Shown here in pieces: positions 41,131 through 49,408 of a DNA stretch of 64,000 bases. The notes under the pieces are model-generated. The model made no database searches and was not told the origin of the DNA. It saw only the letters and a program-made list of their open reading frames with translations. This DNA comes from Mycobacterium palustre (GTDB taxonomy: Bacteria > Actinomycetota > Actinomycetes > Mycobacteriales > Mycobacteriaceae). A program made the position numbers and the translations under genes. Position 1 is the first letter of the stretch. Each line of letters begins with the position of its first letter. The DNA lies in contig NZ_LQPJ01000109.1 in assembly GCF_002101785.1 (NCBI RefSeq), forward strand, positions 62,001 through 126,000. The letters run 5' to 3'.

Positions 41131-42294
41131 TCAGCGGGCCGGGCGCAGGCCGAATGTGGAGGAGATAATGTCACGCTGGATCTCGTTGGTCCCGGCGTAG
41201 ATCGTGGGGGCAATACTTAGCCGCAGGTGTCGCTGCATGTCGAATTCGGTGCTGTAACCATAGCCGCCCATCATTTGAACGCCTTCCAGCGCAACTTTTT
41301 TCGCCGTCTCGGTTACCTTGACCTTCGACATCGACGTCGCGCGAACCCAGTCCTCGGGCGTGCCGATCTGATGTTCGATGTGGTGCACGGTCGCGTACGT
41401 GAGCGCCCGTGCGGCTTCGATCTCTATGGCCAGGTCCGCGATGCGATGCCGCAGGGCCTGGAATGAACCGATTCGGGAGCCGAATTGTTCTCGCTCAGTG
41501 ACGTAGGCGAGCAGGTCGTCGAAGGCGCGCTGGGCCATGCCCAGCCCTTGGGCCGCGCAAACGAGCCGCTCGCCGTTAAGCCCCGCCATTATCTGTTTCC
41601 ACGCGTTGCCCTCGGTTCCCACCACGGCCGTTTCAGGCACGAAGGCATCGCTGAAGAAGAGATCGTTGACCTCGCTACCGCCCATGGTTTTGATCGGGCG
41701 GATCTGCAGGCCGCGCACGTCGGCGGGCACCTCTAGCAGCGTCAGCCCGTCGTGCGGCCTCGCGCCGCGCGACGTGCGCACGACCACGAGGATTGTCGTA
41801 GCGAATTGCGCGTCGGAGCACCAGGTCTTCTGTCCGTGGATGCGCCAGCCGCCCCTGGTCTTCTCGGCTTTGCAGCTTATTGCCGCCGCATCTGATCCGG
41901 CGCCGGGCTCGGAGATGCTGATCGACATCACGTCGCCCGAGCAAATCGAGCCCAGTGCGGCCTTCTTTTGCTCCTCGGTGGCGAATCTCTTGTAGATGCC
42001 GGCCACGGTGTGCGAGGTGCCGGCTCCATGGACCGGTGCGAGCCCCCTCCACAGTTGCTCGAACAAGATGACTTGCTCGGTGAGGCCGCCGCCGCTGCCG
42101 CCGTACTCCTCAGGAATGGATACGCCGAGATAGCCGACCTCTGCTAGCTTCCGATACAGCCCTGCGTGATGTTGCTCGGCGCCGTTGTTGGTCAGTGCAT
42201 CGCGCTGCTCACGGGTGCCGCATTCTTTGCGGCAGAACGCGGCAACGGCAAGGGCGAAGTCCCGTTGCTCCTCGGTAAGTCCCACCGCGTCCAT
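41131..42294 (-). CDS. Acyl-CoA dehydrogenase
   Basis: A 387-residue FAD-dependent acyl-CoA dehydrogenase. Characteristic parts are SISEPGAGSDAAAISCKAEK (about 132-151), IHGQKTWCSDAQFATTILVV, KTMGGSEVNDLFFSDAFVPE and the C-terminal YGYSTEFDMQRHLRLSIAPT, then IYAGTNEIQRDIIS. It introduces a 2,3-double bond in an acyl-CoA. The start is supported by GAGGAG. It heads the minus-strand group (P450, ferredoxin, aldehyde dehydrogenase, racemase) with a 150-base gap before the P450, so an internal promoter is possible. Confidence 0.92.
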   Translation of the reverse strand: MDAVGLTEEQRDFALAVAAFCRKECGTREQRDALTNNGAEQHHAGLYRKLAEVGYLGVSIPEEYGGSGGGLTEQVILFEQLWRGLAPVHGAGTSHTVAGIYKRFATEEQKKAALGSICSGDVMSISISEPGAGSDAAAISCKAEKTRGGWRIHGQKTWCSDAQFATTILVVVRTSRGARPHDGLTLLEVPADVRGLQIRPIKTMGGSEVNDLFFSDAFVPETAVVGTEGNAWKQIMAGLNGERLVCAAQGLGMAQRAFDDLLAYVTEREQFGSRIGSFQALRHRIADLAIEIEAARALTYATVHHIEHQIGTPEDWVRATSMSKVKVTETAKKVALEGVQMMGGYGYSTEFDMQRHLRLSIAPTIYAGTNEIQRDIISSTFGLRPAR

Positions 42295-42578
42295 TCCAGC
42301 TCCTCGTTAGAACGCCTGCTCGCGCCGGCGAAAGCACGTGCACGAAATCGTCGTAATTATTTCGAGTCGGCCCGTCTCAAATGCTAGGCACGAGCTCCGC
42401 GGCCGGTCAACATCGTGGTGAGCAGGCCATTGCCGTGGTATCGACGCAGCGCTCACCGACGTGGCCGGCAGCCGGGGACCTGGCGGCGCACGGCGCCGGG
42501 GCGCGGGAGAGATAACGACCGTTTACGATTTGACGGAGCGCGCTGATAGAGTTTGTTCAGACTTACCGAAGGAGCGCC
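42295..42578. promoter_or_regulatory. Divergent promoter region with AACGACCGTT motif
   Basis: About 284 bases between the acyl-CoA dehydrogenase (minus) and carotenoid oxygenase (plus). AACGACCGTT at 42514-42523 is a near copy of the palindrome at 9224. TTGACG at 42530-42535 could be a -35 box, but no good -10 follows at the right distance. Confidence 0.35.
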
Positions 42579-44072
42579 ATGGGTTATTCGCTGCCGCAAG
42601 AGACAGCGATGCGAGGTCCGTTCACGCCGATGCGATTCGAGGCGACCGTCGAAGAGTGCATCGTCAGTCAGGGCGAGATCCCCAAAGATCTCGCCGGTGG
42701 CTACTATCGCGTAGGGCCGACCTGGAAGCGTCCGACCAAGCAGGGCACGAACCCCTTGCTGAGCATGGACGGCATGGTCCAGGCGATCACGTTCGAAAAC
42801 GGGCGCGCTGACTTCCGGAACCGTTGGGTCCGGACGCCGAAGTACCTGTTGGAGGAGAAACACCAGCGCGGGATGTTCGCCTGGACCGACGGTGGTTTCC
42901 ACGATTGGCGGGACTTCGCCTACGGGGACGTCGAACGCGATAGCTTCAACCGCTACACCCCCCAAGGTGTGAATAACATCAACGTCTTCCCGTTCGGGGG
43001 GCACATGGTCGTATCCGGCGAGCAGGGTGGCGCACCGATCGCCATCGACCCGATCACGTTGGAAACCAAGGGCGTTGTGGAATGGTCGCCGGCGCTGTCG
43101 CCGGGACTGCACCAGCCGGTAGCCTTCGGCGACTGCGCCTTTGCCGCCCACCCGAAATGGGACCATGACACAGGGGTCCTTTACGGCTGGACATACCGGG
43201 ACACTCCGCCTTTCGTCACCTTGCACACGGTTCACCCTGACGGTCGCGTCGACTCCCGGGAGTTGTGGGATGCGCCATATAACACGGTGGCGCATGACAT
43301 CTGGCTCACCCCGGAATGGATCGTGATGCCGTTTCAGCCCTTCACCGTGAGCAAGGAGCGCATCGCCAAGGGGCTCGGCATCTGGGGCTGGGAAACCGAT
43401 CTGCCAATTGTGCTGGCGCTCATCCCGCGCGACGACACGGAAGGCGACATCCGCTGGATCACCACGGACCTGCCCGTGCAGTACGTGATGCACACGATGC
43501 AGGCCAACGTGCGTGACGGCAAGTTGCTGTTGGACGCGCCGATATTCAACCGGCCGCCGTTCCCGTTCGAGCAGGACTTTTCCGAGGGCGACGAAGTCGC
43601 GCTGTTCTTCTCGATCGCCTCGAGCACCCTGGGTCGCTGGACGGTCGACCTCGCCACCGGCGACACCACGAGCGAGCAACTTTCGGACCGGCCAAGTGAA
43701 CTGCCGAAGGTCGACGAGCGATATTTCGGCAAGGGCTACCGATGGGGCTACCAGGTGGGCGGCGTGGTCAAGCGCAACGGCATGTCCATGAACAGCCTGG
43801 TGGCGACCGATATGGAGAGCCTGTCCGAACAGGTGTACCAGATCCGAGCCGGGGAGCCGGCCGCGGTGCTGGAGGCCAGCTTCGCGCCACGGCACAAGGA
43901 TTCGCCGGAGGGTGACGGATACGTCATCGTCCCGGTTTCCTGGTGGGCCGAGAAACGCGGCGAATACCTCATTTTCGACACCGACGACATCACCAAGGGC
44001 CCGATCTGCACGATCGAGCTGCCGTTTGCGTTCGGGTGGACCCCGCACGGTCACTGGATGGACTTTCGGTAA
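42579..44072 (+). CDS. Carotenoid cleavage oxygenase family protein
   Basis: A 497-residue member of the carotenoid oxygenase (RPE65/lignostilbene dioxygenase) family. The four iron-binding histidines can be placed at about H191 (AAHPKWDHD), H239 (VAHDIWLT), H305 (VMHTMQ) and H490 (PHGHWMDF). The N-terminal GYYRVGPTWKRPT is a family feature. It would cleave a conjugated double bond, for example in a polyene, apocarotenoid or stilbene. AAGGAG precedes the ATG. An acyl-CoA dehydrogenase follows directly, suggesting degradation of the cleavage product. Confidence 0.9.
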   Translation: MGYSLPQETAMRGPFTPMRFEATVEECIVSQGEIPKDLAGGYYRVGPTWKRPTKQGTNPLLSMDGMVQAITFENGRADFRNRWVRTPKYLLEEKHQRGMFAWTDGGFHDWRDFAYGDVERDSFNRYTPQGVNNINVFPFGGHMVVSGEQGGAPIAIDPITLETKGVVEWSPALSPGLHQPVAFGDCAFAAHPKWDHDTGVLYGWTYRDTPPFVTLHTVHPDGRVDSRELWDAPYNTVAHDIWLTPEWIVMPFQPFTVSKERIAKGLGIWGWETDLPIVLALIPRDDTEGDIRWITTDLPVQYVMHTMQANVRDGKLLLDAPIFNRPPFPFEQDFSEGDEVALFFSIASSTLGRWTVDLATGDTTSEQLSDRPSELPKVDERYFGKGYRWGYQVGGVVKRNGMSMNSLVATDMESLSEQVYQIRAGEPAAVLEASFAPRHKDSPEGDGYVIVPVSWWAEKRGEYLIFDTDDITKGPICTIELPFAFGWTPHGHWMDFR

Positions 44073-45212
44073 GTGAGCGTTTCGTTGGCTCGGTCGGTTT
44101 TCACCGAGGAGCAGGAGCGTTTCCGAGAGGTGGTGCGCCGGTTCCTGAACGACTACGTGGTACCGGACTATCCGACATGGTTGGTCGAGGGAAAGCCATC
44201 GCGAAAGTTCTGGCGAGCCGCCTCCGACGTCGGCATCCTCGGGATCGGGGTACCAGAGGAGTTCGGGGGTCTGCCCGGTTCGGACTACCGGCATAGCGCT
44301 GTCGTGACCGAGGAAATCCAGGCATTGGGCCTGGCCATCGGCGGTTTGCGGGTGCAGACCGATATCTGTCTGCCCTACCTGCTGCACTATGGCTCCCCCG
44401 AACAGCGGGCTACCTGGTTGCCGCGGATGGTATCGGGTGACGTCGTTGTCGCGCTCGGACTGTCCGAGCCGGGGGCCGGGTCGGATCTCAAGGCGATGTC
44501 GACTCGCGCTCGCCGATGCGGAGACCACTACGTGGTGGACGGTGCCAAGACGTTCATTTCCAACGGGGCCGCCGCCGACCTGGTGATCCTGGCGGTCAAG
44601 ACCGACCCGGACGCGGGCCGGCGTGGCATTAGCCTGCTGCTGGTCGACACCGCGACACCGGGCTTCGAGCGCGGTCGCAAATTGGACAAGCTGGGCCTTC
44701 ACGCCCAGGATTTGGCCGAGATCGCGTTTACCGACATGAGGGTCCCCGCCGAAAACCTCCTCGGCGAGGAGAACGATGGATTCACCTACCTGACGTCGAA
44801 TCTCGCGCAGGAACGCTTGTCGATTGCGGTGAATTCGCAGGCCGCAGCGGTCGCAGCGCTTTCTTGGGCAGTTGAGGATCACCAACGTGGCGGCAGCGCG
44901 AGCCAGGAGGTCAAGTTCACGCTATCGCAGTGCGCGGCGGAGGTGGCCGCCGGTCAGTCACTCATCGACCAGGCGTTGGCGCGCCACGTCGAGGGGCGAC
45001 TCAGCGGCAGCGATGCGGCAATCGCCAAGCTGTATTGCACCGAGCTGCAGGGCAGGGTGGTGGACCGATGCCTGGCGCTCATGCCCCCGTCGACCGCGCT
45101 GCGGGGCGATTCCCGGTTGGGCAACGCCTATCTCGATGGCCGGGTGAGCCGCATCTTTGGGGGGTCCAGCGAAATCATGAAGGTGATCATCGGACAAAGC
45201 CTCGGTCTATGA
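44073..45212 (+). CDS. Acyl-CoA dehydrogenase
   Basis: A 379-residue acyl-CoA dehydrogenase: FTEEQERFREVVRRFLNDYV at the start, LGLSEPGAGSDLKAMSTRAR in the centre, GAKTFISNGAAADLVILAVK and the C-terminal IFGGSSEIMKVIIGQ. It opens with GTG immediately after the carotenoid oxygenase stop codon, so both are translated from one message. It probably acts on a branched or unusual acyl-CoA; substrate specificity is unknown. Confidence 0.92.
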   Translation: MSVSLARSVFTEEQERFREVVRRFLNDYVVPDYPTWLVEGKPSRKFWRAASDVGILGIGVPEEFGGLPGSDYRHSAVVTEEIQALGLAIGGLRVQTDICLPYLLHYGSPEQRATWLPRMVSGDVVVALGLSEPGAGSDLKAMSTRARRCGDHYVVDGAKTFISNGAAADLVILAVKTDPDAGRRGISLLLVDTATPGFERGRKLDKLGLHAQDLAEIAFTDMRVPAENLLGEENDGFTYLTSNLAQERLSIAVNSQAAAVAALSWAVEDHQRGGSASQEVKFTLSQCAAEVAAGQSLIDQALARHVEGRLSGSDAAIAKLYCTELQGRVVDRCLALMPPSTALRGDSRLGNAYLDGRVSRIFGGSSEIMKVIIGQSLGL

Positions 45213-45224
45213 GAGGCTGCTAAC

Positions 45225-45794
45225 GTGACGCGCGACGAAAAGATCCTGTCGGCAGCCGAGAAGCTGTTCTTCGAGCGCAGTTTCGACGGGGTGGGCGTGG
45301 ACGAGATCGGTAAAGTCGCCGGCACCACCGGGTCGGCGATCTATCGCCACTTCCCCAGTAAGGACGCGATCTTGGCGGCCCTGTTCGACAAGACTCTCGA
45401 TACGATTCTGGTGCGTCTCGGAGAGCCCGACGAGGATCCCACCGCCGAGCTGAACAAACTTGTTCGCGCGTTCGTGGGTCTGGCCAAGAGCCACGAGCGG
45501 TTGGTGGCGATCTGGCTGCGCGAGCAGCGCTCACTTGCCGAGCGGTACCGCCGGGAACACGACCGCCGGCACCGCCGGATCAATCAGCGGTGGATCGATT
45601 GCCTGAAGCGGTGCTACCCCGACCGTCCGACCGACGAGATCGTCACCACCACACGGGGTATCCAACTATTGCTGTTGTCCGAGTCGCTGCGGCCGCCAGG
45701 GGGGCGGCGTGCCAAGCAGGCCGAGGAACTGCTGGCCCAGCTGGCGTTGGCGGCGGTTCGAGCGTTGGAGCCCGAGTCGGTCGCTAACCGGTAA
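45225..45794 (+). CDS. TetR-family transcriptional regulator
   Basis: A 189-residue regulator with helix-turn-helix KILSAAEKLFFERSFDGVGV, then IGKVAGTTGSAIYRHFPSKD (about 5-45). The remaining helical domain is of the SACE_7040/KstR2-like size class. GTG at 45225 has GAGG upstream, 12 bases after the acyl-CoA dehydrogenase stop, so it is the third gene of the carotenoid-oxygenase operon. Its last 11 bases overlap the end of the convergent hydrolase. It may control this operon and the 46,6xx divergent promoter. Confidence 0.87.
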   Translation: MTRDEKILSAAEKLFFERSFDGVGVDEIGKVAGTTGSAIYRHFPSKDAILAALFDKTLDTILVRLGEPDEDPTAELNKLVRAFVGLAKSHERLVAIWLREQRSLAERYRREHDRRHRRINQRWIDCLKRCYPDRPTDEIVTTTRGIQLLLLSESLRPPGGRRAKQAEELLAQLALAAVRALEPESVANR

Positions 45795-46599
45795 CAAATT
45801 TCAACAGCGCGGCTTCGAAAGGCTCTGGCGCCTCCAGCATCGGGTAATGCCCGCAGTCATTGATCTCAACCAGCGTGGCTTTGTGGAGTTGCTGCTGTAG
45901 CCAGCGTGCGCCCTTAGCCGAGTTCACCGGGTCGGCGGTGCCGATGACCTGCAACACTGGCTGGGCGACGCGTGGAATGTCGGCGAGCAAATCGGTCAAC
46001 AGCAGGGATTGGTAGCAGGCTATTGCGGCCCAAGAAGGCATCCGAAGCGAGCAGCGCACCAGCCAATCGACCGTCCTCGGATCAGGTTCGTGTGCAAATG
46101 CCGTCGCAATCGTGCGGTACCTGGCGCCAAGCCGGTTTGTGTGCTCGTCGGCCAGCATGCCTTCCAGCAGCGGCCCGGGTGGCCCACCGAATGGGAAGGC
46201 TTCGCTGCGGCTGGCGCGGACACCGTTTGAACCGACCAGTACCAGTCGAGCGACGAGTTCGGGCGCCGTCGCGGCGGCGCGAAAGGCCACCTGCCCGCCG
46301 AATGAGTGGCCAACCACCGTCACGCTCTCAACTTCGAGCCGCCGGAGCGCGGCTACGAGATCGGCCGCGAGGCGGTCGATCTCGTAGCCGTGTAGCGGTT
46401 TGTCCGAGAACCCGTGGCCGCGCTGGTCCACGCACAAGACGCGAAGTCCGTGCTCGGTGAACAAACGGACCTGGCGATCCCACAACTCGTGGTCGAGGCC
46501 GAAACCCGAAATCAGCACCACAGCAGGGCCATCTCCGAGGTCCTGCACATGAATCCGTACCCCATCACCGATGTCGACGAAAGCCACTTCAGGTATCAC
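45784..46599 (-). CDS. Alpha/beta hydrolase
   Basis: A 271-residue alpha/beta hydrolase with nucleophile elbow VVGHSFGGQ (S99), an oxyanion segment SGFGLDHELWDRQ, an acid in GTADPVNSA and the catalytic His in NDCGHYPMLEAPEPF. The layout is that of meta-cleavage-product or lactone/ester hydrolases; the exact substrate is not readable. The start is GTG at 46599, and the upstream 67 bases are shared with the divergent enoyl-CoA hydratase and contain a strong palindrome. It ends inside the stop region of the TetR gene. Confidence 0.88.
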   Translation of the reverse strand: MIPEVAFVDIGDGVRIHVQDLGDGPAVVLISGFGLDHELWDRQVRLFTEHGLRVLCVDQRGHGFSDKPLHGYEIDRLAADLVAALRRLEVESVTVVGHSFGGQVAFRAAATAPELVARLVLVGSNGVRASRSEAFPFGGPPGPLLEGMLADEHTNRLGARYRTIATAFAHEPDPRTVDWLVRCSLRMPSWAAIACYQSLLLTDLLADIPRVAQPVLQVIGTADPVNSAKGARWLQQQLHKATLVEINDCGHYPMLEAPEPFEAALLKFVTG

Positions 46600-46622
46600 C
46601 TTCGATCATGTAGATTACGCGC

Positions 46623-46644
46623 AGATTTATGAGTCGATAAATCT
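46623..46644. promoter_or_regulatory. Inverted repeat AGATTTAT-N6-ATAAATCT in the divergent promoter
   Basis: Perfect eight-base arms around GAGTCG, located between the divergent hydrolase and enoyl-CoA hydratase genes. The strongly AT-rich sequence stands out in this genome. It is placed to control both genes; the TetR at 45225 is the nearest candidate regulator. Confidence 0.6.
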
Positions 46645-46666
46645 TAATATTACGGGGGAAGGCCAC

Positions 46667-47464
46667 ATGGACACCAGCCTCGAAACCCTATCCGTAGGCT
46701 CCGCCGGCGACGGCGTCTGCGAGATCTCGCTTATTCGCCCAAATTTGTTGAACCGATTCGACAATCAGGCACAGATCGAACTGGCAGCGACACTCGAAGG
46801 TCTTGCCAACAATGTTGACGTGCGCGCGATCGTGCTGGGCTCCACCGGAAAGGCATTCTCTGCCGGCGGAGACTTCGCATTGATGCAAGCCGCCCACGAT
46901 GACGCCGATTCACGACGCGAGACCGTCGAAGCCGGGTTAAGAATCCTGAAATCTTTTCGCGCCCTGCCCCAGCCCGTCATTGCGGCGGTGCAAGGTCCGG
47001 CGATTGGACTGGGCGCAACAGTGGCACTGATGTGCGATGTCGTGGTGGCGGCGCGGACGGCGAAATTGGCCGACACGCACGTGCAGGTCGGTCTCGTGGC
47101 CGGCGACGGCGGTTGTCTGGTGTGGCCGCAGGCGGTCGGCATGCTTCGAGCCCGGCGTCACTTGCTTACCGGTGATGCGCTTGACGCGGCCACGGCTTAC
47201 CAGCTCGGCCTGGTGACCGACATCGTCGACGAGCCTGACGATGTACTACCGTTGGCCCGTCAAATCGCAAGGCGCATAGCGGCTCTGGCCCCGCTGGCCG
47301 TCCAGGGCACCAAACGGGCACTGAACCATGTGACTTCGCTGAGGGCCGCAGAGGTGGTCGAGCTGGCCTTCGAACTCGAAGAGAAGACTCTGACCAGCGA
47401 CGACCTGCTCGAGGGTATCGCGGCGTTCAAGGAAGGCCGCGCCGCCAACTTCGTCGGTCGATGA
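46667..47464 (+). CDS. Enoyl-CoA hydratase/isomerase family protein
   Basis: A 265-residue crotonase with AFSAGGDFALMQAAHDD (about 63-79) and QGPAIGLGATVALMCDVVVA (about 107-126) as oxyanion-hole loops. The active-site loop HVQVGLVAGDGGCLVWPQAV has Asp instead of the usual Pro-Gly pair, similar to several mycobacterial isomerase-like paralogs. The ATG at 46667 has GGGGGAAGG upstream; the frame is open further upstream. Divergent from the hydrolase and followed at 47472 by a broken secreted-protein gene. Confidence 0.88.
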   Translation: MDTSLETLSVGSAGDGVCEISLIRPNLLNRFDNQAQIELAATLEGLANNVDVRAIVLGSTGKAFSAGGDFALMQAAHDDADSRRETVEAGLRILKSFRALPQPVIAAVQGPAIGLGATVALMCDVVVAARTAKLADTHVQVGLVAGDGGCLVWPQAVGMLRARRHLLTGDALDAATAYQLGLVTDIVDEPDDVLPLARQIARRIAALAPLAVQGTKRALNHVTSLRAAEVVELAFELEEKTLTSDDLLEGIAAFKEGRAANFVGR

Positions 47465-47471
47465 GGAACTC

Positions 47472-47722
47472 GTGACGACGCATTCGGTTAACAGGGTTGC
47501 CGCGATCGGATTGGGCGTCTTGGGGGCCGGATTCGCAGGCAGTGCGGCGGCGCATGCCGACGATCCTCCCTTCCGCATCCTGAGTTCGCAGGACCCCTGT
47601 AATTTGACCTGGCGGACTCGGAAGCGATGCCTGATCCGTCCAACCCGTCGGAACCCGACGACCCGTTGAGCGACGTGATCATTCCCGACTGTCATGTTCC
47701 GGGGCGGGTAGGCAGCCAGTAG
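47472..47722 (+). pseudogene. Small secreted protein gene with a probable one-base frameshift
   Basis: GTG at 47472 opens VTTHSVNRVAAIGLGVLGAG and FAGSAAAHADDPPFRILSSQ, a clear signal peptide with cleavage after AAAHA. After DPCN the frame turns into an Arg-rich nonsense tail. Adding one T in the run AATTTG at about 47601 would give DPCNFDLADSEAMPDPSNPS, then EPDDPLSDVIIPDC and a stop at 47720-47722, an acidic Pro/Asp-rich exported protein. So this looks like a recent frameshift or a sequencing error. Confidence 0.6.
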
Positions 47723-47968
47723 CGGACACCGTTAACAAACGACCGTTAAGCAGCCCGTCGGATACCGATCCGTGGGGCTTGACAATCTTCCAGAAATTTG
47801 TTGATGTCCAGGGACATAGACGTGTTTTGACCGGTCGCCTCGATACAAAGGAAGACAGATGCGTGCGTTCACTTCGGCGAGCTGGGCATTAGAACGCTCC
47901 TGCGAACGCAGTCGCAGAGCGATCGGTCAGCGCGCTGCCCGCCGGCGCGGCCGCAAAGGACCTCAGGC

Positions 47969-48367
47969 ATGAAGCGGCGCACCTTTGCGGCCGCCGTGAT
48001 CGTCGGTTTCATTGCCCTTGGCGGAGCGGCGGAGACGCTCGCGCCTCGCGCTCACGCCAAACCTGCGCCCGAGGTGGAGTACATGTACAACGTGGCGGTG
48101 CGGCGCCACTACAACTTTCCGAACAACGACGCCATCGGCTATGGATACGGGATCTGTGACAAGGTGACGTCGGGCATGAGCTACGCCCAGGTGATGGGTG
48201 ATGTCAAAAATGATGTGACACCCAACGACGAGTTCGCGGCCAATTACCTGGTGTCGTACGCCGTCGATCTGTTGTGTCCCGCCCAGATCCCACAGCTGCG
48301 GAACTCCGCGCAGGGCTACCGGCCGCCGCCAGGCCAGGAGTACTTCGGCAGTCCCGGCGCCGAATGA
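47969..48367 (+). CDS. Secreted DUF732 family protein
   Basis: A 132-residue protein with a signal peptide (FAAAVIVGFIALGGAAETLA, cleavage after AHA) and a mature DUF732 domain. The hallmarks are GYGYGICDKVTSGMSYAQVM and ANYLVSYAVDLLCPAQIPQL, with two cysteines likely disulfide-bonded. DUF732 proteins are abundant exported mycobacterial proteins of unknown function. It ends with a Pro/Gly-rich tail. No operon partners are seen; about 245 bases of non-coding DNA precede it, including AACGACCGTT at 47738. Confidence 0.85.
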   Translation: MKRRTFAAAVIVGFIALGGAAETLAPRAHAKPAPEVEYMYNVAVRRHYNFPNNDAIGYGYGICDKVTSGMSYAQVMGDVKNDVTPNDEFAANYLVSYAVDLLCPAQIPQLRNSAQGYRPPPGQEYFGSPGAE

Positions 48368-48396
48368 GGGTGTCCCGACCGCCGGGCGGGCTCCGT

Positions 48397-49194
48397 TTAC
48401 GGCATCGTGTAGCCGCCGCTGACCGAGATGAGCTGGCCGGTCACCTGCCGCGCCGCCGTCGGTGAACACAACCATGCGGTAGCCCGGCCGATGTCCTCTG
48501 CGGTAGTCAGGCGGCGCAGCGGGGTTCCCCTGACCATGAAGTCGATTTGGTCCTGGTTGAAGACATTGTCCTGGCCGACGGCCCACAGGCTCGATTCTCC
48601 GATCGCTTCCGGGCCCTCGGGAATCACCAGCCCAGGGCAGATGACGTTGGACCTGATCCCATGACGGCCGTGCTCGCGCGCAACGGTGCGGGCCAGGGCC
48701 ACCACCGCGGCCTTTGAGGCGCCGTAGACGCCTTGACGGATCTGTCCGAATGCGGCATCGCTAGCGATGAACGCGATTGCGCCCCCGCCTGCCTCCTTCA
48801 TCGGACCGATCGCTGCCTGGGTGGCGGCGATCGCGGTGAACAGATTGATTTCGATGGTGCGCTGCCATTTGTCACGATCGGTGTCGGTGGCGATGAATCC
48901 GGGCACGCTCCAGCCCGCGTTGTTGACCAGAACGTCGATGCCGCCCCAATTCTGCACGGCAGTGCCGATCGCGGTGTCGGCGCCGCCGGGGGTTGTCAGA
49001 TCGGCTATCGCGAGTTCCACGCTTGCAGCGCCCCTGGCCTCGGCTTCGCCGCGAACTTTCTCCGCCTGCGGCCTATCGATGTCGCTGATCACGATCCGGG
49101 CGCGTTCGGCCGCAAACATGTGGACCACGCCGCGCCCGATGTTGGACGCGCCGCCGGTAACGACTACTCGTGCGTCGGCCAGTCCAAGGTCCAT
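48397..49194 (-). CDS. Short-chain dehydrogenase/reductase
   Basis: A 265-residue SDR. The cofactor motif VTGGASNIGRG (about 12-22) lacks the common GxxxGIG third glycine pattern only slightly, NNAGW is at about 90-94, and the catalytic Tyr/Lys are in VYGASKAAVVAL; the terminal ISVSGGYTMP is typical. It would oxidise or reduce an alcohol/ketone with NAD(P)H. GGGAGCGG upstream supports the ATG. It is divergent from the large crotonase operon, 67 bases away, so both may share regulation. Confidence 0.88.
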   Translation of the reverse strand: MDLGLADARVVVTGGASNIGRGVVHMFAAERARIVISDIDRPQAEKVRGEAEARGAASVELAIADLTTPGGADTAIGTAVQNWGGIDVLVNNAGWSVPGFIATDTDRDKWQRTIEINLFTAIAATQAAIGPMKEAGGGAIAFIASDAAFGQIRQGVYGASKAAVVALARTVAREHGRHGIRSNVICPGLVIPEGPEAIGESSLWAVGQDNVFNQDQIDFMVRGTPLRRLTTAEDIGRATAWLCSPTAARQVTGQLISVSGGYTMP

Positions 49195-49261
49195 AGTCCG
49201 CTCCCGGTCGTGGGCGGTTGTTGTTACCGCCGCTATGCTAGTTTAACGTGGATTAGAAACA

Positions 49262-49408
49262 ATGACCGCAGGTTGGAGAGAGGGCTGGCTGATGGGTGAG
49301 TCGCTGCGTGACCAGCGCGTCACCCTCGGCGCCGGCGTAGGTCGGGATATCGGACTCGCCGAGATACATGATCGGCCCAATCCTCCGAGGCGGGGGCGAA
49401 TCGGATGA
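49262..49408 (+). CDS. Possible 48-codon ORF coupled to the crotonase operon
   Basis: An ATG at 49262 (or 49292, which has GAGAGAGGG at good spacing) opens a frame reading MGESLRDQRVTLGAGVGRDI and GLAEIHDRPNPPRRGRIG. Its TGA at 49406-49408 overlaps the ATG of the first crotonase (ATGA), the same coupling used throughout the operon. The sequence shows no known domain. It may be a leader ORF or the decayed end of an earlier gene. Confidence 0.3.
   Translation: MTAGWREGWLMGESLRDQRVTLGAGVGRDIGLAEIHDRPNPPRRGRIG

Noticed and set aside
42453..44885. An 810-codon open frame on the minus strand
   Set aside because: It is antisense to the carotenoid oxygenase and acyl-CoA dehydrogenase genes, rich in Arg/His/Gly, without any domain, and results from high-GC codon bias.
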